55,325 nt of DNA from a virus. The stretch lies in IMG/VR virus record IMGVR_UViG_3300042691_008074, positions 1-55,325 of that record; one strand, written 5' to 3'. Position numbers and translations under genes: made by a program. Shown here piece by piece: positions 1-10,695 of this stretch (position 1 is the first letter of the stretch; each line of letters starts with the position of its first letter). The notes beneath the pieces were generated by a model. That model was not told the DNA's origin. It worked only from the letters and a program-made list of their open reading frames with translations, and did not search any database.

Positions 1-509
1 CTTCTTTTAGAGGGTTTAAAGTATTCATCTAACTTAGAGTAAATACTCTGATAGTCCACTTCTTTATCTTTCTTTTTAAGATTAACTGTAACAGCATAAT
101 TTGTCTTTTTAATTGGTGTAAGTACTTTTTGACCATCTTTAATTTCTTCTATCTTCATAGAAGTATCCCAAGATTTACATTTCCAATCTTTTACATCCCA
201 TATAGTAGTATCTACTTCAAAGTATTCAATAGCTTCCTCTAAAGAAGTAATAGATTTCTCACCTTTGTATTCAATAACTTTATCGGTTTCACTTTCAGTA
301 ATAATTTTATTATCAGAAAAATTAGATATATTAGTACTATTATCTTTAGCTACTGGTACATAAGCTAATCTTAATTGTTGAACTGATAATGGTGAATTAG
401 TTTTATTTTTATACTCTCTTGCTATTTGTAAATCATTGCATAGTTGTGGGTTAGCTTGTATAAATTCTCTTAAATTATTTATTATTTGCTCATTTAATCT
501 ACTTGGCAT
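1..509 (-). CDS. Conserved phage protein, N-terminal part only (runs off the left edge)
   Basis: The frame opens at an ATG at 507-509 and stays open to position 1, giving about 169 residues with the C-terminus outside the window. The start overlaps the stop of the RNA polymerase gene by 11 bp, so it belongs to the same late operon. Around residues 88-105 there is a pattern of the type SLEEAIEYFEVD, IWDVKDW, KSWDTSMK, followed by a YAVTVNLKKK strand. I know this pattern from phage proteins that continue into a calcineurin-like metallophosphoesterase domain, but that domain would lie beyond the window, so the enzyme assignment is only inferred. No signal peptide is seen. Confidence 0.7.
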   Translation of the reverse strand, partial: MPSRLNEQIINNLREFIQANPQLCNDLQIAREYKNKTNSPLSVQQLRLAYVPVAKDNSTNISNFSDNKIITESETDKVIEYKGEKSITSLEEAIEYFEVDTTIWDVKDWKCKSWDTSMKIEEIKDGQKVLTPIKKTNYAVTVNLKKKDKEVDYQSIYSKLDEYFKPSKR

Positions 510-3500
510 AAAATCTAAGTTGTTCTTCTGGAGTTATAAAATTATAATATGTACCTACTAATGGAACTAATTCCATAGTACTAACTTCAAATTTAGTTAA
601 TCCTTTATATTTACCTCTTTCATATTCATCTGTCCATTGAGTAAAGTTTAATAATCTAAATATCTTTTCTGTTTGATTAACAGCAGCAGCAGGTGATTTT
701 AATACTCTTAATGCTTCTGGTACTGACCAGAAAAACGTCATTTCTGTTATAAATCTATTAGCTTCATAAGCAGCTAAATTAAAAATATAATCTTCATCAT
801 CATCTTCTGCAAGATTTGTCATGGCATTAGCTACAATAGCCATACCAATTAATAATCCTACTTCTGTAAGTGTTCTAAATACATTTTTCTTTTCTATTTC
901 TGATAATTTATTCCAATTTTTAATTAAGTTAAATTGTAAGCTTTTTATATCTTTACCTAATAATCCTACAAATCTTGCAGTAGTATTATAATATCCTTCT
1001 GTCCAAATTTCACCTTCTTCATTATAAGTAAGTTTTTCCCATCTTCTATTCCAACCTGGTTTTATAAATTTACGGAACATAATAGCTAATCTACCTAAAG
1101 CATATTGTTGTATAGCAGATTTATCTACTTCATTATAAATACCGTTTAATCTTTTATTTAACCAATTTTGTCTATTAATTACACGTATAATATCTTTTTG
1201 TGTAAATTCTTCACCTTCCTCACTCTCTTTAAATAAATCAGTACTTTTATCTCCTTTTACCTTAGTAATTCCATTAGGAAATACTAGTTTACCATTTTGT
1301 ACTTCTGCTACTTCCCATAAATTCTTTATATCACCTTCTTTAGTTTTAACTTTTATTCTATTAGCTAAAGCTATTGAAGTAGTAGATTGTAAATAAAATT
1401 CTCCTGCATGGTTAATAAAATATAAACTAGATTCTTTAAATAACCTTTGTACTAATTTACTTTGAGCAGCATTAACATTTCTAAGTATATTATTATAATC
1501 TTGATTAACATCAAAGTATTCATTCCATAAATGTATTTTACTTTCTGATAATCTTTGACCCATATTAGCTATTGCATTAGGTATTTGATTTGTAAATTCC
1601 TTTTCGGCATATAATAAGTCTTTCTTATTAATAGCTTCACCTGCAACAGCTTCTACTAGTTGTTGTGCTTTACCAACTGTAATGTTAGATAAACCAGAAT
1701 ATACGTTTAATGCTAATGAACTTAAAGATGTATATCTATTAAAAGTATCAGCAGCTTTTGATAAATTAATAGTAGTGCCAAATACTTCTAATTCTTCTTT
1801 CTTAGATTGTTGTCCATAATATATCATATTTAGATAATCTTGGAATCTATCATAAGCTTTAGAATTAATACCTTCAATAGTAATTTCTTTATATGGTTTT
1901 TTACCAAATAAAGTTTCTTTACTACTATTAGATAATAAAACTGTAAAATCTAGTTTACCTGTTTTTACTTGTCTTTCACCTATTATATCTTTAGTAAATT
2001 CCATAGTATCAACTAATTTACTTAATTCAGTAAATTTGTATGCACTACTCATAAAAGATATTAAACTATCAACACCTGCTAAAGATAATTGATTCATATC
2101 TTCTTTAGGTAATTTCTTATTATAAAATACTGGTATAAAATTAACTAAATTACCTTTTTCATCTGTTATACCAAATTGTGTATCATTTTCATTTTCTATA
2201 ACTAATTCAGAAAAAGATTTTTTTACATCTTTTAATAGTGAATTTGTATAAGTTTTAGTACCATCACTATTTTCAATAAATAATCTATCGAAAAAGTCTT
2301 TTCTAACTTGTGGCATTAAATTACCTAATTTTTGCTTAGTAGGTAATAAACTATCTACTTTTTCTTTTAAATCAGTATAATCTTTATAAAATTTATATAA
2401 AGCTGGGTTATTTTTGATAGTTTCAAATTGACTTGAACGATATTTATCTGATGGACTTACAAGTTCTTTTATAAATTTAGTTTCTATACTCTCTTCTCCA
2501 CTAACTTCATAAGTTAAATAACTAACAGTATTTTCTGAATACCATTTGTTAAATAATTCAGTTCCTTTATTTTGTCCGTATTGGTTAATAAGTTGTTCTC
2601 TTTTGTTATTAATAAGATTTTCTCTATTAGGATGTGCTTGAGTATTTTCATCAAACCAAATTCTAACTTTAATATCCCATTGTTTAGCTTCATTAATATT
2701 AGTAGGTCTTTTACCTAATTTAGCAAAAAAGTTCTCCTTATTTCTATACCACTCACCATAGTTAAATTCACTAACTATATTACCTGTAAGTTCACCATTA
2801 CTATATCTTTCATATAAAAATGAAACTCCAGATTTCCACTCTTTTTCTAGCTCTTTCTGACTAGCTAATAATTTCTTACCATCTTCAATTAATCTAAATC
2901 TCGCTCTTTGTAATGCTTCTTTAGTCATTACATCTGCAATTTTTAAAATACTATCATTAGCTTCTGCTAAAGAATCTAAGTGTCTTTGCCAAAATGATAT
3001 ATCATTATCTACAAAGTCTAATAACTTATCCCACATATCCCCTGTAATAGAAGTATTCGTGGAGTTAAGTTGTAGTATGTCTTTTAGTATAGGTTTTCCT
3101 ATTGTAAAATATTCATTTTGCAATCTTTTAATATCACCTGCTAGTTTATCTGCTTCTGTAACTAAAGAAGTAAGTTCAGGTGTTTCCTTTTTTAAGGTAG
3201 TAATATCATTTATAGTATCTGCAAAACTATTAACATAAGAATTTACTAATCTTAATGTTTTAATAGTATCATGTTTTTCTTCGATAGTATTCGGATTTGT
3301 ATTTATTTTATTATATCTTTCAGCAACTTTACCTAATTCTTCTTTAGCAGTTTTAATATAATTTGCTATACCAATCTCATAATCTTTTTTCTCTAATTGA
3401 GTTAATAAATCTTGTATTATTTGTTCTCTCTTAGTTCTAAATTCTTCACTACTAGTATCTTGATATTTTTTTAATTGCTTGTGAATACTATTAGCTGCAT

Positions 3501-6500
3501 CTTCTAATGTCTTAACTTTCTTAATAGTTTCATCAGTATTAATTTGATACATTACTCCATTTATTTTAACACCATTATCTTTAGTGTTACCTTTCATAAA
3601 TTGTTTTGCTAATGTATTTGTGATACTTTCAATTTCTTTCTGAATATCTTTATTAAATCTTTGTGATTTAAATAAATTAACTACACGCTCCCAAAATCTT
3701 TTAATTAAAGAAATAAACCTTTCTCCTATTGATTTTTGTGTATCATTAAAATTATCAATTAATGCTTGACCTATTAATTGTCCTATTGCTTCTCTTTTAA
3801 TAAGAGTTTCATTTTCTTTATAAATATTATTGTATTTTTCTTTAACTTCCTTATATATAGGATGTTCAGTTATATTAGCCATTAATGTACTATGAAAAAT
3901 GGTATCTCTATTAAAAGCTTCAATAAAGTGTCCAGCTTCTTCTGGTAATGTATCAAGTTTTTCTTTTCCTTCTACAATATTAATAACCCTATTAGTATAA
4001 TCAGCTAATGCTCTAATACCTAATCTATTAGTAGTATCAGTTATATATTCTATTTTAATACCTAAATTATTTAATTGTTGTTTAATTAAATCATTTAATT
4101 TCTGATTTGCTATTTCATCTTCTTTAATAACTTGTCCGTCATCTATTTGAGCTAAATTATCTTGATTAAATAAACTCTTATCTTTTAAATCGTCTGGTAA
4201 TTTATTTAATTTAATTACACTTTGTTCAGTAAATTCATAAACATTAGAATTACCTTTAGTTTCTATTAAGTCATAATAGAAAGTATTTTCATATCTTCCT
4301 GCATAAGAATAAGTTCTTATTACATTATTATATCTATATTTAAAATATTTTAATTTTACATTACCATCTTCATCTAAATTTGACGCATCTAATTTATCTT
4401 TAGGAATACTAATAGAAGTAATAAATTTTCTATTACCTGATTTTACTACTTTTGTACTTCCAATTTTTTCTCTATTTAATAATGGAGTAAATGATTTTTC
4501 AATACTATGACTATGTAATATTGGTATTAATTCATTAAAATAATTATTATTTTCTGCATTATCTATTAGTTTATATAGATAATCTCTATAAGAAACACCT
4601 TTACTATCTACTAAATTTTCAATGATTTTTGTCGGTATTAAATGACTAAAACCTGTTGGAGTAAAACTAAATTGATTTGTATAGAAACTATATTTAGCTA
4701 AATTATTAGCTAACTTCCTAATTTCTTCATTAGGAGAAACATACATTTCTTCCCATGATTGAGTAATTAATTCTCTTTGCTCATTTGTAATAGAAGCTGA
4801 TGAAGCTATACCTAATCTTTCTATATTACCATCTTTAGCAGGAAATACTTTTATAAAATTTAAAATGTAATAACCTTTATATACAGAATTATCTTTTATA
4901 TTTTTAGCATAAAATTTAGGAAAGTCATTTATAAATTTACTTCTTTCTTCTTCCTTAAACGCATCAAATTTACTAACTACATAATTAACAGTTATGTTAT
5001 TAATAAAATTAATTTCATCTTCTGATAAAGAATCACCTTTATTTTCTTCTAAATTTGTGATTAAATTTCTATAAGCATTTTTACCATAAGGAAAATATTT
5101 TTCTAATAAAACTTGTGGTAAATCAAGACCATATTTTTTTGATACAGCTACTAAGGAGTACTTATTATCTAAATTAAATAATTCTTCTACACCAGTAATC
5201 TTAGTATCTAATAACTTTTGTACTTGATTTTGATAAAAATTATTTGTTGCAATAGTTTTTCCTACACCATTAGTATCTATTTTTGTAGCTGTTGTTAATA
5301 AGCTAACATCAGTAGCTAATTTTTTATATTCTAGAAAACTAAATAAAACTTTAATTTGTGATTCTATTGCATTATCTTCATTAAAATCATTTAATCTATA
5401 ACCTGCTGTTTGTTTTAAATTTTCAGTATTAAAAGAATATATGTTATTTTCAACATTAATTCTTCTTCCTGTTAATAATTTTTGTAGTATTTCTTGTTTT
5501 GCTTTTGTTTCAGCAAACTTAGTTTTACCATATTTATTATATAATCTACTAAGTTCTCTTATTATAGGTTGATTTAAGAAATATATTACAGTATCTAACT
5601 CATAACCTACTCTTGTTAATAACATAGCAGTATTAATTGTGTAGTCATTAAGATTAATTTTACCTGCTACTGGGTCTTTAGCATTATCAACAAATGCTGC
5701 TAAATATTCTGCTATATTTCTTGATATATAATTATTTTTTATAGATTTAACTTTACTTAAATTATTAAATTTTTTACCATCAAATCCTACTGGTTTTGGT
5801 AATTTAATATCAAAATATTGCATAATAGCATGATTACTATTATGATTAGCAGCTATACCAATAAGATTTGCTCCATTGAAGTTACGCATAATCATTGCAA
5901 CTTCATCAGATAATATTAAAGGATTATAATTTTCACTAGCTCCAGACTTAGGTAAAATTTCTTTAGCTAGTTTTGACAATGTATCAAAACCACCTTTATT
6001 TAATACTTGGTCTGACATACTAGGATGTGACCATATTTCTTTAATAATATCTTGTAGATAATTATCTCTCTGTTCTTTTGTTAGTTTAGAAATATCTCTT
6101 GTATTATATTTAATTTTTTTAATTGTACCATTTACAATTTCTGTATTAGGTATCATTAAATATATTTTATCAATATCAAAATCTTCACCGGCAATAGAAG
6201 TAATTTCAGCTGGAAGCATTGCAATACCTCCCATTACATCTGGTGTAAATCCAACAACTTTAATTCTTTTAATAGAATATTTATGTTCAGTAGGAATACG
6301 ATAACCTATTAAATCTAATACATCATCAGATATATCTTCAATTTTAACTTCACCATTTTCATCTCTAGTAAACTTATCTTTACTCCAAGCAGGAAGCATA
6401 GCTTCCATATATTCTACTCCTTTAGTTTTTTCATTATACACAATTCTTAATGAATCACTTAAACCAACACTTGCTGTTAATACTAAACTAGCACCATTCA

Positions 6501-9500
6501 TCTTTTGTTTAGTAACTCTATTACGAACCATAGAGTTCATTAAATTTTGCATACGTCTAGTTAATAAACTATCGTATAGAGGTAAATTAAAAACTTTATT
6601 ACCTTTAGCATCTTTCTTAATTTCTAATGCTCTCTCAAATTCAACTCCAAGATTTCTATTTCTAACTTCTTGTAATAGTACTGATTGTAAATTTTCTATT
6701 GTACCAAATTCTTGTTCTAATTCATTATAAGAATCAATTATATTATACTTTAATAATTCATTATAAGTTTCAACTATTGAATTTCTATCTAACTTACCAT
6801 CAAAAAATTTAGCATCTAAAGGTATATCTGCAATAGCTAATTTCTTTAATTGAGTTCCAAATAATACTTCTGTATCAACGTGTTTTGAAGGTACTTCAAC
6901 TTGAATACCGTAATACTTATTTAAGAAGTTATGAACTACTGCATCATTAATTTTATCAATTGATGTTGTTCCCCATTCTCCTGCTTTAACACTTGAGTTA
7001 AATTGAACACTATCAACTTCTTGTAATTTATTATATATACTAGCTAATTCAGGTGAAATATATTTACCATCTTTTTTAGCTAAAGCTAATTGTGGTAACA
7101 ATACTACTTCACTGTTTTTATTTTGTACTGGTATATATAAATCTCCTATTATTTCATGGTCAAAGTAAAAAGGTTTTACTGGTTGAAAAAATATACTTAA
7201 TTCTTCATTAGTTAAAGATTCTTCATTTTTAACTTTATTATATACATTTTCAAAATTTTGATTCCACTCACCTAATCCTATTTTAATCTTCTTAAATCTA
7301 TCTAACGATATAAATGTTTGAGCATCAGTATGATTTGTATTTGCTAAAGCATCTTTTGCAATTTTAGCTTGTTCATCTGAATATCCTCTTTCTTTTAATA
7401 AATTATAAACGCTATTAGATAATTTGGAATTAATTTCAATATCTTTTAAATATATAGTACTATAATGTGTTCCTACATTATATCCATTCCAACTTGCACT
7501 ATCATCTATTCTTTTTGTAAATTTAAATATTTGACCGTTACGTTTTTGAAATAAATCATAGTTCTTATAAAAAGCAAAATCTACTGATGTTAGTTGTATC
7601 ATCATAGCTTTTGCTAACATATTATTAGGTATAAATTGTCCTAAAAATTGTCTAGCACTACCAGCTCTACTAGCTAAAGCATCACCAAAACTACCATCTT
7701 CTCTAATAACTCCTGCTTCTTTAAATTTAAAGAACTCGTTTTCAATAACACTTTCTAAGTAATCATTTATAAATTTTTTAGTTTCTACTGGATTATTTAT
7801 ACTTCCAGTATAAAAATTCATTACATCTAAAAATTGATATTTTAATCCTTGTGTATCATAATTTTTAACTCCTGTTTTATTATTACTTACTAATTCAATT
7901 CTTTTCTTTTCAGCTAAGACTAAATTATATAAAGCATCTAGTATTTGTTCTCTTTCATATTTTTTAAATGTAATATAAGGAGCTTGTGTTGAATCAGATA
8001 AAATTGGAACTCTATATCTTGCAAGTTTCTGTGAACCGTTGTTATAAAAAGCATTTATATCAGCATAATATATATCACCTTCAACTAAATCATCAAATTT
8101 AGTTCCTGTTGAATCATTATTATATTTTATACTATCAAATAAAGCAACATTAAATTGTTCTACTAAATCAGTATTACCCTCATCATTTAACTCATTTAAC
8201 CATAAGTTATTTTCAAACCACCAATTATTAAGGTAAGATTGTCTTATTATAGGGTCTTTAAACTCTGATAACTTCTTTGTTAAGAAAGTAGGCATAGTAT
8301 AACTATATACTGATTTACCTTCACCATTGATAAAACTATCTTGTACTAAATTAGGTGAACGTCTAGCTACTCTTCTAGTAACATAATCTACTGCAAAACT
8401 TTCTTTATTATCACCAGTAAAAGGATTATTACCTTGAGTTATAGCTAATAATATGGTTTCTATTGATGTACCTGAACCATATAGTAATTTAGCAAGACTT
8501 TGAAAAGGAGTTAATTTAATACCTGATAAAGTTCTTGAAACAGAATATTCATTTAATAAAACATTAGGTTCAATAATAATACCAAAAGCCTTTAAAGAAG
8601 AAGAAATTTTAGTTGCTAATTCAGGTGTAATATCTTTCTCACTTTTAAATTCTTCAACTAAATTTCTATATTGTTCATAAGCCTTTAATGCTTTCTCTTT
8701 ATCAATATTATTATCAGCATCAGTAACACTATTTCTAAAATTATTAGTTAAATTGTAAAACCATTCATCAGATAATAATCTTTTTAAGTTAGTTCTATTA
8801 CTAGGAAATACTACATTTCTTGTAACTTTAATACTTTCACCACTCATATCTGAATATTCAATAAATTGTTGAACATTAAAATAGTCATAGTATTCTTTTA
8901 CAAAAGACGTAAACATTTGAGTTGCTAAAGTATCATCTTCTTCTAGCATATCTCTAATAATAGTATATTCAGGCTTAATTAAAACTTCCTCTGATAGTCT
9001 ATCTATCATTTCTTGTTTGGTTTCTGAACCTGCTAATATTGACATTAACTCATTTGACACTTCATCAAATGGTAAAAATTGACTCATACCTAACCATGAA
9101 TCAGGTACATTCTCCATATTAGAATTAATAAGAGGTATTCTTCTTAACATCTTCTTAACTCTATATGAAATATTATCTTTAGGATTCTTAAATACTTGGT
9201 CTAATTGCCAACTTTCAAATATTCTTTTTTCTTCATCTATGTCATCACCTAACTCGTCTTGAATATCTTGCTTTTCAGGTGTTACCTCATTAAAGTCTAG
9301 TTTAAAATCTTTTGATACTTTAGTCATTATACCAAACTTAGATAAGTCTGCTAATGCTCTAAAATATAAATCACCAGGAATTAAATTATCATTAACTACA
9401 TTATATAAGTTTGTAGCTGTAATATCTAATCTATTAGCCTTTTCAGGATTAGTACCTTTAATTTTATCTGATGTAGCTATAAATGTATAATATATACTTT

Positions 9501-9927
9501 CATATATACTATTAATAACATCAACTGGTTTACCTAGTTTCTTTAATAACTCAATATCATCTAAATCCTGATAATCAGGATTAGATTGTCTATAATTATC
9601 TAATTGTTCAAAGAAATAATAATTTATGACATTTACAGAACTTTTAACTTGATAAGGGGTCATATTAGATACTGACCTAACTGCATTATCATTATAAGTT
9701 TCAGAACTAATCTCTTTTGATTCTGTAACGTTTATTGTTTCTACACCTGCTTGTTTATAAATACTTAATAATTCATTTTTTAAACTTTCTTGTAGTGAAT
9801 TAATTACTTTTAATTCTGCCTCTTCAACTGGAACACCACTATCTATTAATTGAGTTACTTGTCTTACAATATAATTTTGTTCGGCTTCACTGAAAGAAGT
9901 CTTTAATAAGCAATTAGCTATTTTCAT
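499..9927 (-). CDS. Giant virion DNA-dependent RNA polymerase fused to a degenerate zincin-like domain and a C-terminal ejection-protein-like region
   Basis: This 3142-residue protein carries the crAss-like virion RNA polymerase signature DFDID at residues 1249-1253. It sits in a GEDFDIDKIYLM context preceded by GYRIPTEHKYSIKRIKVVGF, which matches the second double-psi beta-barrel of YonO/phi14:2-type single-subunit polymerases; the three Asp bind catalytic magnesium. Such polymerases are packaged and injected to transcribe early genes. At 1996-2000 there is EEAGH in the position where the neighbouring 1495-residue protein has HEAFH, followed by a helical segment resembling that protein's zincin tail. 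The C-terminal third is helical with a KPGWNRRWEK-type motif and one hydrophobic segment at about 3024-3040. It is larger than stand-alone crAss polymerases, consistent with a fusion. It overlaps the small upstream gene by 14 bp. The polymerase call is firm; the protease-like part is probably inactive. Confidence 0.93.
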   Translation of the reverse strand: MKIANCLLKTSFSEAEQNYIVRQVTQLIDSGVPVEEAELKVINSLQESLKNELLSIYKQAGVETINVTESKEISSETYNDNAVRSVSNMTPYQVKSSVNVINYYFFEQLDNYRQSNPDYQDLDDIELLKKLGKPVDVINSIYESIYYTFIATSDKIKGTNPEKANRLDITATNLYNVVNDNLIPGDLYFRALADLSKFGIMTKVSKDFKLDFNEVTPEKQDIQDELGDDIDEEKRIFESWQLDQVFKNPKDNISYRVKKMLRRIPLINSNMENVPDSWLGMSQFLPFDEVSNELMSILAGSETKQEMIDRLSEEVLIKPEYTIIRDMLEEDDTLATQMFTSFVKEYYDYFNVQQFIEYSDMSGESIKVTRNVVFPSNRTNLKRLLSDEWFYNLTNNFRNSVTDADNNIDKEKALKAYEQYRNLVEEFKSEKDITPELATKISSSLKAFGIIIEPNVLLNEYSVSRTLSGIKLTPFQSLAKLLYGSGTSIETILLAITQGNNPFTGDNKESFAVDYVTRRVARRSPNLVQDSFINGEGKSVYSYTMPTFLTKKLSEFKDPIIRQSYLNNWWFENNLWLNELNDEGNTDLVEQFNVALFDSIKYNNDSTGTKFDDLVEGDIYYADINAFYNNGSQKLARYRVPILSDSTQAPYITFKKYEREQILDALYNLVLAEKKRIELVSNNKTGVKNYDTQGLKYQFLDVMNFYTGSINNPVETKKFINDYLESVIENEFFKFKEAGVIREDGSFGDALASRAGSARQFLGQFIPNNMLAKAMMIQLTSVDFAFYKNYDLFQKRNGQIFKFTKRIDDSASWNGYNVGTHYSTIYLKDIEINSKLSNSVYNLLKERGYSDEQAKIAKDALANTNHTDAQTFISLDRFKKIKIGLGEWNQNFENVYNKVKNEESLTNEELSIFFQPVKPFYFDHEIIGDLYIPVQNKNSEVVLLPQLALAKKDGKYISPELASIYNKLQEVDSVQFNSSVKAGEWGTTSIDKINDAVVHNFLNKYYGIQVEVPSKHVDTEVLFGTQLKKLAIADIPLDAKFFDGKLDRNSIVETYNELLKYNIIDSYNELEQEFGTIENLQSVLLQEVRNRNLGVEFERALEIKKDAKGNKVFNLPLYDSLLTRRMQNLMNSMVRNRVTKQKMNGASLVLTASVGLSDSLRIVYNEKTKGVEYMEAMLPAWSKDKFTRDENGEVKIEDISDDVLDLIGYRIPTEHKYSIKRIKVVGFTPDVMGGIAMLPAEITSIAGEDFDIDKIYLMIPNTEIVNGTIKKIKYNTRDISKLTKEQRDNYLQDIIKEIWSHPSMSDQVLNKGGFDTLSKLAKEILPKSGASENYNPLILSDEVAMIMRNFNGANLIGIAANHNSNHAIMQYFDIKLPKPVGFDGKKFNNLSKVKSIKNNYISRNIAEYLAAFVDNAKDPVAGKINLNDYTINTAMLLTRVGYELDTVIYFLNQPIIRELSRLYNKYGKTKFAETKAKQEILQKLLTGRRINVENNIYSFNTENLKQTAGYRLNDFNEDNAIESQIKVLFSFLEYKKLATDVSLLTTATKIDTNGVGKTIATNNFYQNQVQKLLDTKITGVEELFNLDNKYSLVAVSKKYGLDLPQVLLEKYFPYGKNAYRNLITNLEENKGDSLSEDEINFINNITVNYVVSKFDAFKEEERSKFINDFPKFYAKNIKDNSVYKGYYILNFIKVFPAKDGNIERLGIASSASITNEQRELITQSWEEMYVSPNEEIRKLANNLAKYSFYTNQFSFTPTGFSHLIPTKIIENLVDSKGVSYRDYLYKLIDNAENNNYFNELIPILHSHSIEKSFTPLLNREKIGSTKVVKSGNRKFITSISIPKDKLDASNLDEDGNVKLKYFKYRYNNVIRTYSYAGRYENTFYYDLIETKGNSNVYEFTEQSVIKLNKLPDDLKDKSLFNQDNLAQIDDGQVIKEDEIANQKLNDLIKQQLNNLGIKIEYITDTTNRLGIRALADYTNRVINIVEGKEKLDTLPEEAGHFIEAFNRDTIFHSTLMANITEHPIYKEVKEKYNNIYKENETLIKREAIGQLIGQALIDNFNDTQKSIGERFISLIKRFWERVVNLFKSQRFNKDIQKEIESITNTLAKQFMKGNTKDNGVKINGVMYQINTDETIKKVKTLEDAANSIHKQLKKYQDTSSEEFRTKREQIIQDLLTQLEKKDYEIGIANYIKTAKEELGKVAERYNKINTNPNTIEEKHDTIKTLRLVNSYVNSFADTINDITTLKKETPELTSLVTEADKLAGDIKRLQNEYFTIGKPILKDILQLNSTNTSITGDMWDKLLDFVDNDISFWQRHLDSLAEANDSILKIADVMTKEALQRARFRLIEDGKKLLASQKELEKEWKSGVSFLYERYSNGELTGNIVSEFNYGEWYRNKENFFAKLGKRPTNINEAKQWDIKVRIWFDENTQAHPNRENLINNKREQLINQYGQNKGTELFNKWYSENTVSYLTYEVSGEESIETKFIKELVSPSDKYRSSQFETIKNNPALYKFYKDYTDLKEKVDSLLPTKQKLGNLMPQVRKDFFDRLFIENSDGTKTYTNSLLKDVKKSFSELVIENENDTQFGITDEKGNLVNFIPVFYNKKLPKEDMNQLSLAGVDSLISFMSSAYKFTELSKLVDTMEFTKDIIGERQVKTGKLDFTVLLSNSSKETLFGKKPYKEITIEGINSKAYDRFQDYLNMIYYGQQSKKEELEVFGTTINLSKAADTFNRYTSLSSLALNVYSGLSNITVGKAQQLVEAVAGEAINKKDLLYAEKEFTNQIPNAIANMGQRLSESKIHLWNEYFDVNQDYNNILRNVNAAQSKLVQRLFKESSLYFINHAGEFYLQSTTSIALANRIKVKTKEGDIKNLWEVAEVQNGKLVFPNGITKVKGDKSTDLFKESEEGEEFTQKDIIRVINRQNWLNKRLNGIYNEVDKSAIQQYALGRLAIMFRKFIKPGWNRRWEKLTYNEEGEIWTEGYYNTTARFVGLLGKDIKSLQFNLIKNWNKLSEIEKKNVFRTLTEVGLLIGMAIVANAMTNLAEDDDEDYIFNLAAYEANRFITEMTFFWSVPEALRVLKSPAAAVNQTEKIFRLLNFTQWTDEYERGKYKGLTKFEVSTMELVPLVGTYYNFITPEEQLRFYAK

Positions 9928-10141
9928 ATAAGAACTGATTAAGTATTATGATTAATTTATCTTTAACCTCATCTTGAGGAACATTATTCTCTCTTAATTC
10001 AGATAAACCTATTACTATATTAGATTTATTCTTTTTAGTTTGTGGTATTACAACTGGTTTAATTCTAAGATAACCTCTTGTAGCAACACTAAGAGGGTTG
10101 CTTAAATAACCCCTTGTCGCAATATATAAAGGTTTACTCAT
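9914..10141 (-). CDS. Small phage protein with a duplicated ATRGYL motif
   Basis: A 75-residue protein whose N-terminus is built from two near-identical 12-residue units, PLYIATRGYLSN (residues 4-15) and PLSVATRGYLRI (16-27). A short helical C-terminal part follows, ending in LIIILNQFLYENS. The ATRGYL repeat is common in small proteins next to phage tail and fibre genes; no function is established to my knowledge. The gene sits between the fibre module and the RNA polymerase gene, overlapping the latter by 14 bp, so the two are probably translationally coupled. There is no membrane segment or signal peptide. A structural or assembly role is a guess from position. Confidence 0.75.
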   Translation of the reverse strand: MSKPLYIATRGYLSNPLSVATRGYLRIKPVVIPQTKKNKSNIVIGLSELRENNVPQDEVKDKLIIILNQFLYENS

Positions 10142-10144
10142 TTT

Positions 10145-10693
10145 TTATAATCTTTGTATTGTTTTATTAGTAATACCATCACCACTAAGTTCTAATATAA
10201 TACTTCCAGCTACTTGTGAATCTTCTGTAATTATAACTGGATTAGCAACATCTAATCCAAGTAATCTATGTATCTCATTTAATTTTTGTGTTTCTTCTGG
10301 TGTTAGTCCACCTGAACCTCCACCTGTTGAAACAGTAATAGCTTGTACTGGTTGTTGATAATTAACCCTTACTCTAAAATTACCTATTGTATCTATAAAT
10401 GGGTCACCTCCACCTTGAACAAGTAATATACCATCATTAACAATTAATGTATGATTTGCTTCTTGTGGTCTAAGTCGCCATCCGTTTTCTAAATAAATAT
10501 AAATTGGAATTGAAGTACCTGATATAACGTCAATAGGATTACCACCTACCTGTGATAAAGCAAGTTGATATTTACTATTATCACTAGTTGTAAACCAATC
10601 TACATAAGCTGTCCATAATTCTCTAACACCTAAAGTAGTAGTACCTAGCGTTAAACTTATAATTTTATTTGGACCATCAAATACTAATGCCAT
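10145..10693 (-). CDS. Fibre-module structural protein with a phage tail-associated beta domain
   Basis: A 182-residue protein opening MALVFDGPNKIISLT and continuing with ELWTAYVDWF, SDNSKYQLAL, VGGNPID and LENGWRLRP. This series is typical of small phage tail or baseplate-associated proteins in which an 'NGW' strand follows a VDW helix. A flexible GGGSGGLTPEET linker at about 125-135 leads to a helical hairpin (QKLNEIHRLLGLD) that often ends such proteins. The related 451-residue neighbour carries the same LYxxFxxLW ... NGWR arrangement, so the two are probably paralogous. I infer a virion appendage role. Confidence 0.65.
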   Translation of the reverse strand: MALVFDGPNKIISLTLGTTTLGVRELWTAYVDWFTTSDNSKYQLALSQVGGNPIDVISGTSIPIYIYLENGWRLRPQEANHTLIVNDGILLVQGGGDPFIDTIGNFRVRVNYQQPVQAITVSTGGGSGGLTPEETQKLNEIHRLLGLDVANPVIITEDSQVAGSIILELSGDGITNKTIQRL

Positions 10694-10695
10694 TA

